Part shown: positions 36,421 through 48,458 of the stretch, piece after piece
Layout of the letters: every line of letters begins with the position of its first letter
How positions within the stretch are numbered: the stretch's first letter is position 1
DNA from: Thamnaconus septentrionalis
Lineage: Eukaryota > Chordata > Actinopteri > Tetraodontiformes > Monacanthidae
NCBI GenBank assembly: GCA_009823395.1
Contig: CM020502.1
Coordinates: 24,738,944 to 24,802,943, forward strand
Reading direction: 5' to 3'
DNA length: 64,000 nucleotides
Translations under genes and position numbers: made by a program
The notes under the pieces: model-generated
Told to the model about the DNA's origin: nothing
The model's database searches: none
Seen by the model: the letters and a program-made list of their open reading frames with translations, nothing else

Positions 36421-36676
36421 CTTGTACTGCTGATAATAAAGTACTGTATAAATATTTTATTTATATGATGTTTTGCTTTACTTTATTTCTTTTTAATTCA
36501 TATTTCTTTTCTTGTCTGCTGCAATTATGCAAATTTCCCCAATGTGGAATAAGTAATGGCATTCTATCATATCAAATCATGTTATATTGTATTATACTCT
36601 ATCATATCGCATCCTATCCTGTTGCCAGAACATCTTTCCCGGCTTGTTGACTCGTGCGCCTTGTTGTCTTCGGCAG

Positions 36677-36786
36677 GTATCGAGTGTCCCCGCAGCTCCC
36701 GGAACACGCCCGGAGGGATGCAGGTGGCCGAGCCCTTCAGCGAAGAGGCCATGATGCTCACCAAGGAGCTGGTACTGCAGAGAGAG
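36677..36786 (+). CDS. snd1: snd1 internal exon (f): SN-like domain 4
   Basis: After completing the Gly codon, this exon encodes [20 protein letters not shown] and then [16 protein letters not shown]. Vertebrate SND1 has IECPR, PFSEEA and TKELVLQRE at the same positions. The middle ([13 protein letters not shown]) is more divergent, with the mammalian version reading about GARNLPGLVQEGE. The acceptor is cttcggcag and the donor is gtaaga at 36787. The exon is 110 nt with outgoing phase 0. It is the last snd1 exon in the window. The next expected peptide, starting VEVEVES, was not found downstream, so the following intron exceeds 27 kb and holds lrrc4. Confidence 0.96.
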
Positions 36787-39700
36787 GTAAGAGCTCCGCT
36801 CGGATTTCCTGCAATGTTTTTGTTTTTTTTTCTTTTTCGAGTGCCATCAGAGTTGAGTTGAGGTCGAGTTGAGTTTGGCTCTGAGCGGAAGGTAATTTGG
36901 TTCGGCGGCGCGAGAAAGAAACAAAGCCTATTACGTTTTGAGTAACTAAGAGCGATAACGGAGTCTACTTTTGGCTTTAAAGCCCATTCCTTCCTGCCTG
37001 CCTGCCTGCCTGGCGCTGGAGGTTGGTGAATGTTGCCAAAAAATTTTCACGAGCCGTTTTCTTTTGTGCAGCACGTACTTTAAAACAAAAAGTCATTTCA
37101 AGGGAAATCGCTCCCTTCAGCTCCTCCAGTTCCCACCGCGGCTCCCGTCACATTTCTGCTGTTGTACTTTGCACAATGAGTCGTGTGAAAATCTCACAAT
37201 TTGTAGGCTGATTTCACATTCATCCACTTGAGAATTTATTGATTTGTGCCGAGTAGAAATTGGAGTGAGTTTCCTTCTTCTTCTTCTGAGTGTAGTGGCA
37301 GAATAGCAACCCTCCAGTGCAAAACACACTGGGGAAATCTTGATTCACACTTCACCAGGGGTCATACATATCAACATACTTCACAATTTGCTGCAGTTTT
37401 TGTTGAATTTGTTGAATCTCTTGAATTTATTGCCCTTGCAGTTTTCCTGCAGACAATTTTACTTTGACATCTCTCAAATATCAAAACTGATGATTGTCTG
37501 TTTACACAGTCAGACCCACAAAGCTCAGGGGAGAAGCTTTGTTTTTTGGTTTGCTTTTTTTTAAGCAGATTAAACTGTTTACTACCAAATGAGCTTCGTG
37601 GCCGCGTTTAAGGCGTTGTCCTGCTGCAGAAATCTGTGCAATACAATGAAAAGCCCACAGAAAAGGTGGCGGTGAGCGTGCACACACATGCACCTACATA
37701 CACACACACACACACACATACTGTCCTCCCCTGCACCCTGGCAGTTTATGGAAAGCCGGCCTGATAGTGGATCAGTGCTGCTGGGCTTCAGAGAAATGCT
37801 GTCGGCCGGTGCGCCTCTTCATTCACGTGCTAATAGGTTTTCAGACGGAGCAGTGGCCGGACTCACAGCCATAATCCTGCCACCGCTTATCCGGAGCCGC
37901 ACGCTCTGTCTCTTGCCTCCCTCTTTACCACCGCTCTCCAGCCATATCTCCCCTTTTTTTAAAAGGGCCGCTTTTTGAACATGTCGGCCGCCGACTCCGT
38001 CGTCCTCTGGTGTTTTAATTGTCATGGAAATGTAGCCGCGGTCCGTGCCTGTGTGTGTGTGTGTGTGTGTGTGTGTCTCTCGGCAACCCAGGACTTAGTG
38101 TGTGGAACCGTGTGTTTTTTTTCTCCTCAAACGATGCCTGTGAGCAATTCCTTCTGCACAATTTATCAACTGGCGGCGTGAGCCCTTTTGCGCAAAAGTA
38201 ATTGGAAAGAAGCAATTAGAAACGTCTTTAAAAGAGTGTCAACGTGACTGTTTGTCGTGCCATTTGTCAAGGCGACTCTTTTTTGTGTTTATTTTTTTTC
38301 CCCCTCCGGTTGCTCGGTAACCACTGAAATGGATGTGAGTGAATCCTGTTGCGCTACAAATCGACTCGCGTTTTACCAAATGGTGACTTTTCCGCGTTTG
38401 TAAGCACCGAATGCAGAACCACGACAACGCCTGATTAGAAATGTGCCACTGTAGCAACATGGTCTGCAAATAATGCAATGTTTACTTTTATTCTTAACCT
38501 TTTAGCTGCAGGAAATGCTGACAGACAAAAATCCAACCCCACCTCCTTTTTAAAGTTGATATTTATTTTTATTTTTCCGGACACGTTTACGAGCACAGAT
38601 CCGTCCGTAAGTCATTCACAACTTGAAAGACGTGCACTGGATCCGCATACACAGTTTGAGCTGATGGCACACTTTTCAAATCATGCACATCAACTCGTCC
38701 CTGCGTCTTTTTTCGCACCTTTCCCGCCTCGCCAGCCTCACCGGCGGCTTTTTCTCACAAGTAGGTGGGAATTCGCAGGCAGGACGCTGCCACCTAATTC
38801 TTCCAGATCGTGGCGTGCCAATGCTCTTTTTTTTTTCATGTTGACTTGCTGATCAGTCATCGTCACGCAGCGAGGTCTTGTTGCACTAATTACGCTAGAC
38901 TCCCATGTTGCACAGACGCCAGCGTGCTCTTTGGTAGGGAATAAAAAATACAATAATTGGTTCAGCCTGGTTGCGTTTTTTTTCCCCCATTAATTCTTTT
39001 TTCGCCAAGTCCGTTTATTCAAACATGAACGACGGCCAAGTCGCAGGTTTGTCGTCTTTTGTGTTTATTCCGCCGCAACTCGCTCTGGAGTTGCGTAACG
39101 CCCGGGAGCGCTTGCATAAGAGGATGTCGGAGTGGAGAGGTGACAGGAAGTGCAGAGCTCTTTAATGAGAGCCGCTGCTCCCAGGAAGCGATGTGGGACA
39201 GAAGGGGGGAGACAAGCGAGAAACTTTGTGTCCTTGAATCTTGGCTCCTCCTCCCCCTGTCCCCCCTCCCTCGCTTGCCCATTCCTGCAGTGCGCGCGAA
39301 AAAAAAACCCAACAAAAAAAACAACCCGAAAGGTTACCAGAGGGCGTGTCACACCCCGGAACGAATGAACGCCGGTGAGCCTGATTTCATTAGCATGAGC
39401 TTCCGGAGCGTTGATTGGGTTTTGTGAATAGCGTCTGATTGCGACGGGGGCTCGTCGTCCGGACGCGGGAACCTCCGCGTTCTGATTTTGAGCTTTCTGC
39501 CGTCATGTTTACCTTCCCTCCCCCGCAATCACCGCTTCACTCCTGTTTTTGCCCGAGACGTGCTCGGCTTATTGCGCCACTCTGTAATTAGGCTGTTGTA
39601 TCTGCTGGGAAAAGCCATCCCGGAGGTCCCACCCTCTTCTAATTCACTGTCCAATATTTCTATTGAAAAACAAAAAACAACCAACCCTGACTGACATTTG

Positions 39701-39835
39701 CTCTGAAGTTGCTCCCCCACCGCATGCCAGCCCCTCCCACACCCCCCCATTAGTGATGTGCATATCTAGAATTTTATTGATCTCGCAATCTTTAATCAAA
39801 ATAAAAATTGGTTTCTATAATTTTAAGAAAATATC

Positions 39836-39836
<1 letters not shown>

Positions 39837-39876
<40 letters not shown>

Positions 39877-39893
39877 GTGTATATATATATATT

Positions 39894-39925
<32 letters not shown>

Positions 39926-39930
39926 TATAC
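39837..39930 (+). repeat. (AT)n microsatellite
   Basis: AT array with ACATATGTGT and GTAT breaks; self-complementary. Confidence 0.95.
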
Positions 39931-40508
39931 TCCTTTAAAGATTCTTTTTCACTTCCGCACTCCAAAAAAAGCCCCTTTTTGTGCTAATCTTCTCCGCCTC
40001 CTTTTTTCCCCCTCCCCTCCCTTCCTTCTGTCCCCGTCTTTCTTTCCCGCAGTCCCTCCCCCCGCCCCCTTCCTCCCCTGCTTCCTCTGTGTAGTTTTAA
40101 TCTCTAACGCACGCGGCTCCCGATTCCACATTTCAGAGCCAGAGACGGAAGTTTTTTTTTTCCGTTTTTTGTTTTATTTTTTTGGATGTCCATTCAATTA
40201 ATGTCTCTCACCTCCCACTGAAAAACACACCGACGCACTCTGTCAGCGAGTGCAGATTTTTTCAGTTATATACAGTATGTTCAAATTCCATCCATTCCAT
40301 TTTGTTTAGTGCCTGTGATTTTTTAGTTTTTTTTTTGGGCTTCGACTTCAAAAGCTCCATCGCTGCCGCCGCCAGCCGGAGGGATGAAGTTCAGAGGATC
40401 CAATCAGGTTCTGACAGAATCAGTGAGAGGTGTTGTGCTGGTGCAGCCCAAAAATATATAAAAAATATGGCCAAACAACTGTTCAATCAGGGGCTTCAGG
40501 GGGAGGAG

Positions 40509-40541
40509 TTTGTGCTATATGGTTTCTCCATATAGCACAAA
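40509..40541. repeat. perfect 14-bp hairpin
   Basis: TTTGTGCTATATGG, loop TTTCT, then CCATATAGCACAAA. All 14 pairs match. Confidence 0.8.
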
Positions 40542-40938
40542 TATGTCATTAAATATGCCAGATTTAGTGAAACTGATTTTAACTTTGTCAAAGCATCATA
40601 TTTTGGCCCATTGTGATGTCATCAAGGGCACCAAATGCCTCTCCTAAATTGGTGACACCTCCTCCAGCCAGCCAGGTGTTGACTCCGCACTCTATTTGTC
40701 TTCTTCCAATCGTGCATCAAAGCGTTTTTTTTTTTTTTTTTTTTTAAAGAAGAATAAGGTTGTAAACAGAGGGCTAAATATACTGCTTCATAGTGATCCA
40801 AATGATGAAATATAGATCTGAAGCCGGGCGTACCGCTGTATCGCTAAAGCTGCCACCCATTGATTAGCCCTCTGGTCGGCAATAAATGCAGATGCCTCCA
40901 GTCTGCGAGCGCGACTGTTCAAAACAAAAACAAAAAAC

Positions 40939-41343
40939 AGCTGCGTTTCCATTCCCCCTAGAATTGTACAAAACCTAAATGTTGCAATAAAAAAACTGGT
41001 CATGGAAACTTCAAAACACTTCTCAAATATTGCTAAAAGGTTTTCACGCTCTCATGAGGTGGTTTTTCAGACGCATCGATATAGAGGTATATTGCAAAAG
41101 TGTCATGAAAACGCTGTATTCGTATTTACGTGTCAGCGGACGTGACGAATGGGGTCACATGACCAGTTCACTTCAAGTGAAAATGGCGCCTTATGTTTGG
41201 ACGGAGAATGTTAGATTTTACAAGAATTACGGCTTTTGCGCTTCACACCATTCACTGGAAACACCTGCAAATCGCAATTGTACTGTGTCGAAATTGGAGA
41301 AATATCACTTTTATTTTGCGAAAAGCTGTAATGAAACGCAACT
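40939..41343 (+). mobile_element. GCTGCGTTTCCATTAC-family repeat, copy 2 (near full length)
   Basis: It starts AGCTGCGTTTCCATTCC and ends AAAAGCTGTAATGAAACGCA, imperfect inverted termini. The interior has CCTAGAATTGTACAAAACC, TTTTCACGCTCTCATGAGGT and CAGTTCACTTCAAGTGAAAA. It is about 405 bp. The 111-codon frame in it is a by-product of the repeat. Confidence 0.8.
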
Positions 41344-42142
41344 TATGAGAACTGCTCTGGTGTAAATAACCTTTTCAATGCAGTGCTTCAGAAACACTGT
41401 GTTTGGGCTTCAATTGCGGGCCGCAGTCAGAAACAGAACAGGAAAACAATAAAAATGTTAATGGCGGGTAATTGGGGCAAAACAAAAACCAAACTGGATT
41501 AGCATTTTAGCATAATTGGTGCGTTCCCAGTGTTCCTTAGTAGCACCTTAGCTCGCCCAGGCACTTAACTTCTCCGTCCCCGAGTGTCATTCCTCCTCCT
41601 CCGCCTCCAACGTTTCCCTCATTTCTCCAGACGCCCCCCCTGGGCGGAGACGCATCTGAACACGCCGTCTGCGCGCCCCGAGCGCCGCTGACTCACTGCG
41701 GGTTGTGGTTGTCCTCGTCATCGTTGTTGTTCCTTCGCTGCGGCCGCAATTGTGAACCGGGGAAAGCGCGACACTCGGCTGGCTTGCCAGTTGTCAGCCC
41801 TTTTTGTTCCATCTGCCTTTCAGCGCTTTTCATCAAGCGCTGTTCCTCCTCACCTGCACGCACACTTACACACACTCACTCACTCAGATGCAGACAGGAT
41901 GTATTCTTTATGTGTTAAAGCTTCTCTCAGACATCTTATTTTGCCTTTCCGGGGCCGAGCTGCACGGTTCCACATTTATCCTCGGCCTCCGCGCTCTCGC
42001 ATCGATTCCACATTCCGCCGCATGCATTATTTTGGCACGGTGCCCAGATTACGCCAGCGCCGCATCTCACGCTCCCCTTGACTGCGTCTCCTTCCTTTTC
42101 GCGTTGCTCGCTTTTTGTTTATTTCTCTTCTTCGCTGGCTTA

Positions 42143-42370
42143 CACTACTAGTCAGAAGTTTGGGGTCACAGACTTATTTCTGCATTAAACTCCATTGTAA
42201 CCAGTTTTATGAAATAACGAATGCTCTGCCATCTTCATGAGTGCGCAAAAATCATTCAAAATGTGCTTAACAAGTATGGGAACATTTTAGCGTTGAATGA
42301 AAACCATTTCCAATGTCTAATTACAGGAGATAATTCCAAATGTACAACATTCTGTGTGAACACACTAAAT
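42143..42370 (+). mobile_element. Tc1-like element fragment, GGGGTCA subtype
   Basis: CACTACTAGTCAGAAGTTTG followed by GGGTCACAG after TA (42141-42142). The end resembles the other Tc1-like MITEs, but the interior differs and the right end is not found. Confidence 0.55.
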
Positions 42371-42818
42371 GTTAGGGTATATTTCCCTAACCTCCTCCTC
42401 CTCCTCCTTCTCTTCTCCTCGTGCCCAGACATGCAAAATGTGTGTGAAACTGTGCGGCGAGAGCGAGGCGGATACGGGCGCCCGCCGATGAATTATTCAT
42501 GTTTGTGGTTTTTCCTGGTCGGTCAGTCTGGCGAGCCAGCCAGACGGCGGGGACGGAGAACTGCCCCACGGGTCCTTTTTTCTCCCTCACCGTCGTCACT
42601 GCAGTTAAACAAACTGCCAGGAAAGCGGACGGGGCCGCGTTCGCATTACTGCTGCTCCGCAGGCCGCAGACTCGGGCTGCGTCTCCCGTTTATGAGTCAC
42701 CGAGATGAGCGGTTGTGGCCAGATTGGACGAGTACGCGCATACAGGAAGTGTAGTGAGGTTTTAGTTGTTTTTTTTTCTCAAAGCCATCATATGTTTGCC
42801 AGGCATTCCACCAAGACT

Positions 42819-42862
42819 CTATCTGTTTATCCATCTATCCATCTATCCATTTATCCATCTGT
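42819..42862 (+). repeat. (ATCC/ATCT)n tetranucleotide
   Basis: About ten units abutting the repeat at 42863. Confidence 0.9.
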
Positions 42863-43246
42863 AGCTGCGTTACCAGTCCTCCTAGAATTGCGCAAAACCT
42901 AAATATCGCAATAAAAAACTGGCCATGGAAAAACCTAAACTTTGAAAACCTCTCATATATGGCTAAAAGGTTTGATGCTCTCATGAGGTGGTTTTTCAGA
43001 CGTATTGATATAGAGGTATAGTGCAAAAGTGTCATAGAAATTTACATTTACACGCCAGCAGACGTGACAAACGGGGTCACGTGACCGGTTGTTGTTTCTT
43101 GACATCAGACAACATCGGAATGCAGATTTATCGCAAAATGTTTTCTACCTCCATCCTCCATCCTTGAAACACTGCTAATCTCAATTATACTTTGTCTAAA
43201 TTTTAGAAAAGTTGCTTTTAGTTTGGGGAAAGCTGCAATTTCCTAC
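42863..43246 (+). mobile_element. GCTGCGTTTCCATTAC-family repeat, copy 3
   Basis: AGCTGCGTTACCAGTCC then CCTAGAATTGCGCAAAACCT, TTTGATGCTCTCATGAGGTG and GATATAGAGGTATAGTGCAA. The end GAAAGCTGCAATTTCC is decayed. It is preceded by an (ATCC)n tetranucleotide run (42819-42862). Confidence 0.78.
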
Positions 43247-44090
43247 ATTTTTTTTTTTTTTTTAGTTCTAAGGTCAGCGAAATTGTTTTTAGCCGTGAGT
43301 AACGTAAATTCTTTTTGATTTATTTCTTGCCGTCCATTCAAGTGTCAGTCGTGTCATATGGACACTCGGACGCACTTCAGTCGCTCGTACTCATGGTTTG
43401 ACTTCCCACCATTTTAAAAATCCACCTTTTTTCTCGGTGTCTACACCAGCAGTGAAGCCACGCATAAGCTGTTCGACGTCCGTGCTTCTAATTGTTGCCA
43501 CGGGTTAAGTTGGGCGCTTTTGCAAAACAAACCTCCTCCTCTCGTCTCAGCGCGTCGGCCGTCACTGCTCGACTCTTGAAAAATCGTGAATTTATCGCTG
43601 GGAGGTGAAGACGACGACGATGCGACCCACATAAATGCGGCATCACACTCTCGACTTCATCGTCCCGACTTTTTATTAGGGCGACCTTGTGCTTAACAGT
43701 AGTGTGTGTGTGTGTGCGTGTGTGCGTGCGAGACAGAATTGCAGTTCTTCACCAGGCGGCCTAATAAACCAAGCCTGTGGGTTACACACACACACACGCA
43801 CACACTCAAGCTCGTGCACGCACGTACGTGTGCTGCTTTGCGCCGGGGGGGCTGGCTGAATCCTCTCAGCCTCTCCCTGCACTTGAAGGGCACTGCAGCA
43901 CTCTTGCACATCGACGAGGCCGACACTCAGCAACGGTTTCACCCTGTTTTCGGGCCCCGCCCCCTTTTTTTGCACCTCAACTCATAAAGATGCCACCGAG
44001 GAAGAAACACTTTAGCGTTGCCATTTCAGGTAAACGGGCTCCAATTAGTGGCGCGATGCCGGTTTTCGCGGATAAACGTCGCTGGGTACA

Positions 44091-44285
44091 AGCTGTGTTT
44101 TCATTACCCCTAGAATTGTACAAGACCTAAATATCACAATAAAAAACTGTTAATGGAAATGGCTAAACTTGGAATAACCTCTCAAATATCACTGAAAGGC
44201 TTTGACGCTCTCATGAGGTAGTTTTTCAGAAGTATGGATATAGAGGTATATAGCAAAAGTGTCATGGAAACACATGCGTCAATCA
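44091..44285 (+). mobile_element. GCTGCGTTTCCATTAC-family repeat, copy 4 (5' half)
   Basis: AGCTGTGTTTTCATTACCCC then CTAGAATTGTACAAGACC, GACGCTCTCATGAGGTAG and GATATAGAGGTATATAGCAA; similarity fades after about 44285. Confidence 0.75.
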
Positions 44286-44654
44286 CGTTTTGTCGCCGCC
44301 ACTGCCAAAGGAAGGACGTCTCCTTTTGCATTGCCATTTTTTAAAATCTATTTTCCCTCCCATCTTTTCCCACTCACACACATGAAAAGGGGCGACCGTC
44401 TGTCTTCCATCCCACTATTTGTTTTCCAAATCTTACCAGAGATTAGCGTTAAGCTAGGCGAGCTCCCGCTCGTGTCTCATTGGTCGTTACCTTTTGCGTG
44501 TTTACAGATTGGACGAGTGATCTCCCGCTTCATCCCACTCAACGGAAAGAGAGAGAGAGAGTGAGAGAGAGACGACAAAATATATCCCAGACATGAGCGA
44601 TGCCATCTGGTGAGGCATGAGCCTCAGCCGAGCCAGACCTGTAGAGCCTGTAGA

Positions 44655-44738
44655 TCAGGGTATCAAACATATGGCCCGCGGGCCCGATCCGGCCCGTCAA
44701 CGGGGTTTTTCTGGCCCGTGAGATGATTTTGCAAAGTA
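44655..44738 (+). mobile_element. hAT-like fragment (GGCCCGCGGGCCCGATCCGG)
   Basis: GGGTATCAAACATATGGCCC then GCGGGCCCGATCCGGCCCGT resembles the end of a vertebrate repeat beginning CAGGGGTGTCAAAC. It is cut off at 44738 by a Tc1-like MITE. Confidence 0.55.
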
Positions 44739-44908
44739 CACTACCAGTCAAGTTTGGACACAGCTGTTTCTTCTTATCACGACTACTTTCTAAACTGTAG
44801 ATACAGACTGAAGACATTAAATATATGACCAAGATATATGGATTAATGTGGCGCAAGAAAAAAAATGTTAAATATGTTATGTTATGTATATTTTATATGA
44901 ATGGTGGC
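44739..44908 (+). mobile_element. Tc1/mariner-like MITE, copy 7 (5' part)
   Basis: CACTACCAGTCAAGTTTGGA after TA (44737-44738), then TAGATACAGACTGAAGACAT as in copies 2 and 8. Similarity ends near GAATGGTGGCTA. Confidence 0.75.
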
Positions 44909-45903
44909 TAAAGTTCAAAGTTCAGAGCGCTTCGTTTTGTTGTCGCTATTTAACATTTGACCCCACCTTGACAAACCGTAGGCCCCTGTTACCGAAATCC
45001 GGTAGACGCGAGCAAAGCAAACAGTCAAGCGTTTGATTGGCGACGGCTCCTTTCATCCTCCCCTTCCCTCGGCCTCTCTCGCGTTGACGAAGCCGCTCCC
45101 CTGCACGGAGAGTGAATTTGTCTCGGCTCGCATCAGTTTCTGGAGTGCGTCTGGAAATCCTGGCTGGCATTTACGCCCTCACCTCGTCTTGTTATCCAGC
45201 CGATGGTGATCTTTCTGTCTCTGGCCCTTTTTTTTTTTTTTTTTTTTTGTCCTGTCTCGCCTATTGTCTGATCACGAATCCTTTTTGCTGGCTCTGCCAA
45301 ACCCCCAACCCCACCCGTCCCCCACCCATCCCCATTGGCCGAGATGGGAAAATAAAACTAGCTCTCGCTACGCTTGTTTGTGACGATTATTGTTTGAGAG
45401 CCACCGACCATCACCTGGGGACCTGCTTCTGTATTTTGCACTGTTATTCAGTGCTTGCGCTACACACACAGTTTTATACTTTAATACTTTTTTTTTATAC
45501 TTTCACTCTCTTGTTCTCCTAAGAAAATTTTAATACTTGTAATATTGACAGTAAAGCTACCTTGTACCTCTAGAGGGAGTCTCGAAAGGCAACTTTGAAA
45601 AATCTTTTACAATAATTAGAATTCCTCCTTGGTGACTGAGATTGTGAACATAGTTTTTCCTTCCCTGCAATTGGATCTTAATGGGTTCCAGTGATGAACT
45701 CTAATAATCTCATAAAGAGCAGTTTGGTTTCCTCTCGGCTCCGAACACAGTGCCTTCGCCATGTTTTCCTCTTTTTTTCGTTGTTGATTTTTTAAATTAA
45801 TTATTATTAATCATCAAGACCCTCACACTCCTCCGTCCTCCCGTTAGCTCCGCCCACTCCTCCCCCCTCTGTTTTTGCATACAGACGCTCACAGACGGCG
45901 TGG

Positions 45904-46057
<154 letters not shown>

Positions 46058-46450
46058 CCGCGTCCGCTCCAGGAGTTGCATGTGGCCACTTATGCCTCAT
46101 TACATCTTATTGCTCTGACAAACAGCGAAACATATTGACGGCTCGGTGGGATCAGCTCTCTTTCTCTCTCTCACCCCTCTCGTCCGCCAAACATCAAGCA
46201 CAAAGCAAAATTACATGTAATAAGGCAACATATCAATTGCGTCGTGTCCACACTTTGTGCTTCGCCTGGGCGCCGCCCGCAGGAATCGTCTTCCTTCTCG
46301 TCCTCACCGCCGTCTTTGCTGACGCCAGTTGCGTCCATTTTTACGGCTCCGTTGACGTTGTGGGTTCCGTCGAGAGGAAGAGGAGTGGTCGCTCGGTGCC
46401 TTTCTCCCATGACCAGACGTGCAAATGGTTCCTCACCTGTTCCTCCTCCC

Positions 46451-46452
<2 letters not shown>

Positions 46453-46497
<45 letters not shown>
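46453..46497 (+). repeat. (TG)n microsatellite
   Basis: Pure TG array. Confidence 0.97.
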
Positions 46498-46498
<1 letters not shown>

Positions 46499-46949
46499 AT
46501 GCCACTCTGTCATTTTCTGACTGAATGAGTTGTCAGTGTCGAGCCCCTGCTGAAGACGGGGGCAGAGCTTCCCTGACCTCTAGTCTCAGAGAGTTGAATC
46601 CATCTAAAGTGCGACTGAAGGCCGGGAACGAGTGGCCGTTTGAGGCGTGAATGGTCGGCCCGCTGATCGCAGCGCAGCGCAGCACAACGCCTCGGCCGCC
46701 TTTTCACTCCTTATCCTCCGTCTCAGCATCTCCTCCTTTTATGTCCACCTCCTGACTCTTTCTTTTTTTTTATTATTTCCCTTTTATCCCTCGCTAAGAA
46801 AAGCAAGGCTATCTCAGCGGCTGTGTCAGCAATCAGCATCTCATCCCCTCCCTCTTTCTTCTTTTTTTTTTTTCATCCCCCCTCGTGTCGGAGGGGAGGG
46901 AAGGGGCAAGGAGGAGGGGGGAACCAACGTGGCCAAATCTTTTCAGGGA

Positions 46950-46953
<4 letters not shown>

Positions 46954-47013
<60 letters not shown>
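46954..47013 (+). repeat. (AC)n microsatellite
   Basis: Pure AC array. Confidence 0.97.
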
Positions 47014-47014
<1 letters not shown>

Positions 47015-47401
47015 CAGGGGCCGGAGCTCCGGGGCGTCGACTCTGCAGCTCGTCGGCGTGTGCACGTGCCAGTGCACGTCGCTGCAGTGACGTGGTTGTT
47101 CCCTTAAAGCCCTTGACGTTCCTGTCGGGATGAACAGGTCCGCATGCAGAGAGGGAGAGGGGGGGCAGCCGCCGCTTCTTCCGCCTCGACCTCTTAAAGC
47201 GACAGCGCTTGTCCTCCTGCTGCTGCACGGCCATCACGCAGACGTTCGCCTGCCGTTTTTTTTTTCTGTCTCTCTGTCTCGTTGCATCACGTTGCAAAGG
47301 CTGCTGGGAAAACTTCCGGCCTGTGGCCCCTCAACCCCTCTCCTGCCTCGCCACTGTTAATGTTATGACGGCGCTTTACACTGCTGCGCCTGCCACCTTA
47401 T

Positions 47402-47402
<1 letters not shown>

Positions 47403-47443
<41 letters not shown>
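47403..47443 (+). repeat. (AC)n microsatellite
   Basis: Pure AC array. Confidence 0.95.
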
Positions 47444-47447
<4 letters not shown>

Positions 47448-47570
47448 AAAACACACAATTGCATAGTGTTGTTATCTCCTGGAACAATACTAATAGATGC
47501 ATGTACCGCTGTGAGCAAACAGTTTGTGCCTTTGCTGCCAACAGAGTGGGATGGTGAGCGTTTGGCAAGC

Positions 47571-47640
47571 CTCTCCTCTCCTCTCCTCTCCTCTCCTCTC
47601 CTCTCCTCTCCTCTCCTCTCCTCTCCTCTCCTCTCCCCTC
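47571..47640 (+). repeat. (CTCTC)n pentanucleotide
   Basis: About thirteen CTCTC units, followed by degenerate CCTCT DNA to about 47800. Confidence 0.95.
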
Positions 47641-48029
47641 CACTCCACTCCACTCCTCTACTGTCTTCCCCTCTCCTCCTCTTTCCTTTCCTCTCTCCTT
47701 CTCTGACCTGCTATCTTGTACTCGACTCCTCCCTTCTCCTCTCTTTTCTTTTCCTCTCCTTTCTTTCTATTGCCTCTATCCTCCTCTCCTCTCCACACCT
47801 CTCTTGTTTTGACGAGCCAAATCTCCCGTTAGACGTGAGAACCTGGCCCCCTGCGGCTCTATGCGTCGTCGTATCAAACCACCTACACTTTCTTCTTTTA
47901 TTGTTTTGTGTGTTTTTCACTCTCCCTCTGACTTGAGCCACTTGCGCTTTGATGTTTGCACGTCCTCCGCACTCCAACCTCAGTCGTTTCTGCGGCTGCC
48001 ACGACAAAACGCTGTTTGATGGGCGCAGG

Positions 48030-48030
<1 letters not shown>

Positions 48031-48069
<39 letters not shown>
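48031..48069 (+). repeat. (TG)n microsatellite
   Basis: Pure TG array. Confidence 0.95.
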
Positions 48070-48070
<1 letters not shown>

Positions 48071-48418
48071 CTGTGCGCGCCTGGCAGGCCTCTGTGAAGC
48101 ATCATCACTGCGTTTAATTAGCTGCAGCGAAGGACAAGATCGCTATGGGGGTAGGGGTGTGGGAGGGTGTGGGAGGAGCTGAGCAGTGTCACTGGCTAAT
48201 TGTTGCACCCCACCCCCACTTCCGCCCCTCCCTCCCCCCCAACCCCGGGGCAGGTGCTCTTAATTCAGCGAGTGGTGCCGAGGTCGCGCTGAGCTCGGGG
48301 CCACGCGGGGCCTCAGATTCACCCCGACTTGTAAATTTCCTCGTTTCTCATTGGCCAGAACGGCCGGTGGCGTCTTCTCCACTTCCTGGGGAAAAAATAA
48401 AAATCACTCGATTGTAAC

Positions 48419-48420
48419 AT

Positions 48421-48455
<35 letters not shown>

Positions 48456-48458
48456 TTC
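48419..48458 (+). repeat. (TTTA)n microsatellite
   Basis: Ten TTTA units. Confidence 0.95.

Larger units (their letters stand above)
26544..36676 (+). other. snd1: snd1 intron between exons e and f
   Basis: This intron is 10.1 kb. It contains a hAT-type element (26599-27094), an AAAGTCGAAATTT-type minisatellite (28196-28376), a Tc1-like MITE abutting a second element (30175-30686), another MITE with a reverse-transcriptase scrap (34186-34618), (AC)n and (CT)n arrays at 34883-35288, and a tRNA-derived SINE (36200-36420). The block 31480-34100 is mostly unique sequence with many TAATTA-like and GATA-like words, and could hold conserved regulatory DNA. That is inference only. Confidence 0.85.

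Noticed and set aside
41030..41365. A 111-codon frame resembling a 110-codon frame at 5778-6110 (MLKGF.ALM.WFF.RIDIEVY)
   Set aside because: Both lie inside copies of the same non-coding repeat. The shared peptide reflects repeat identity, the other copies are broken, and no protein family is recognised.
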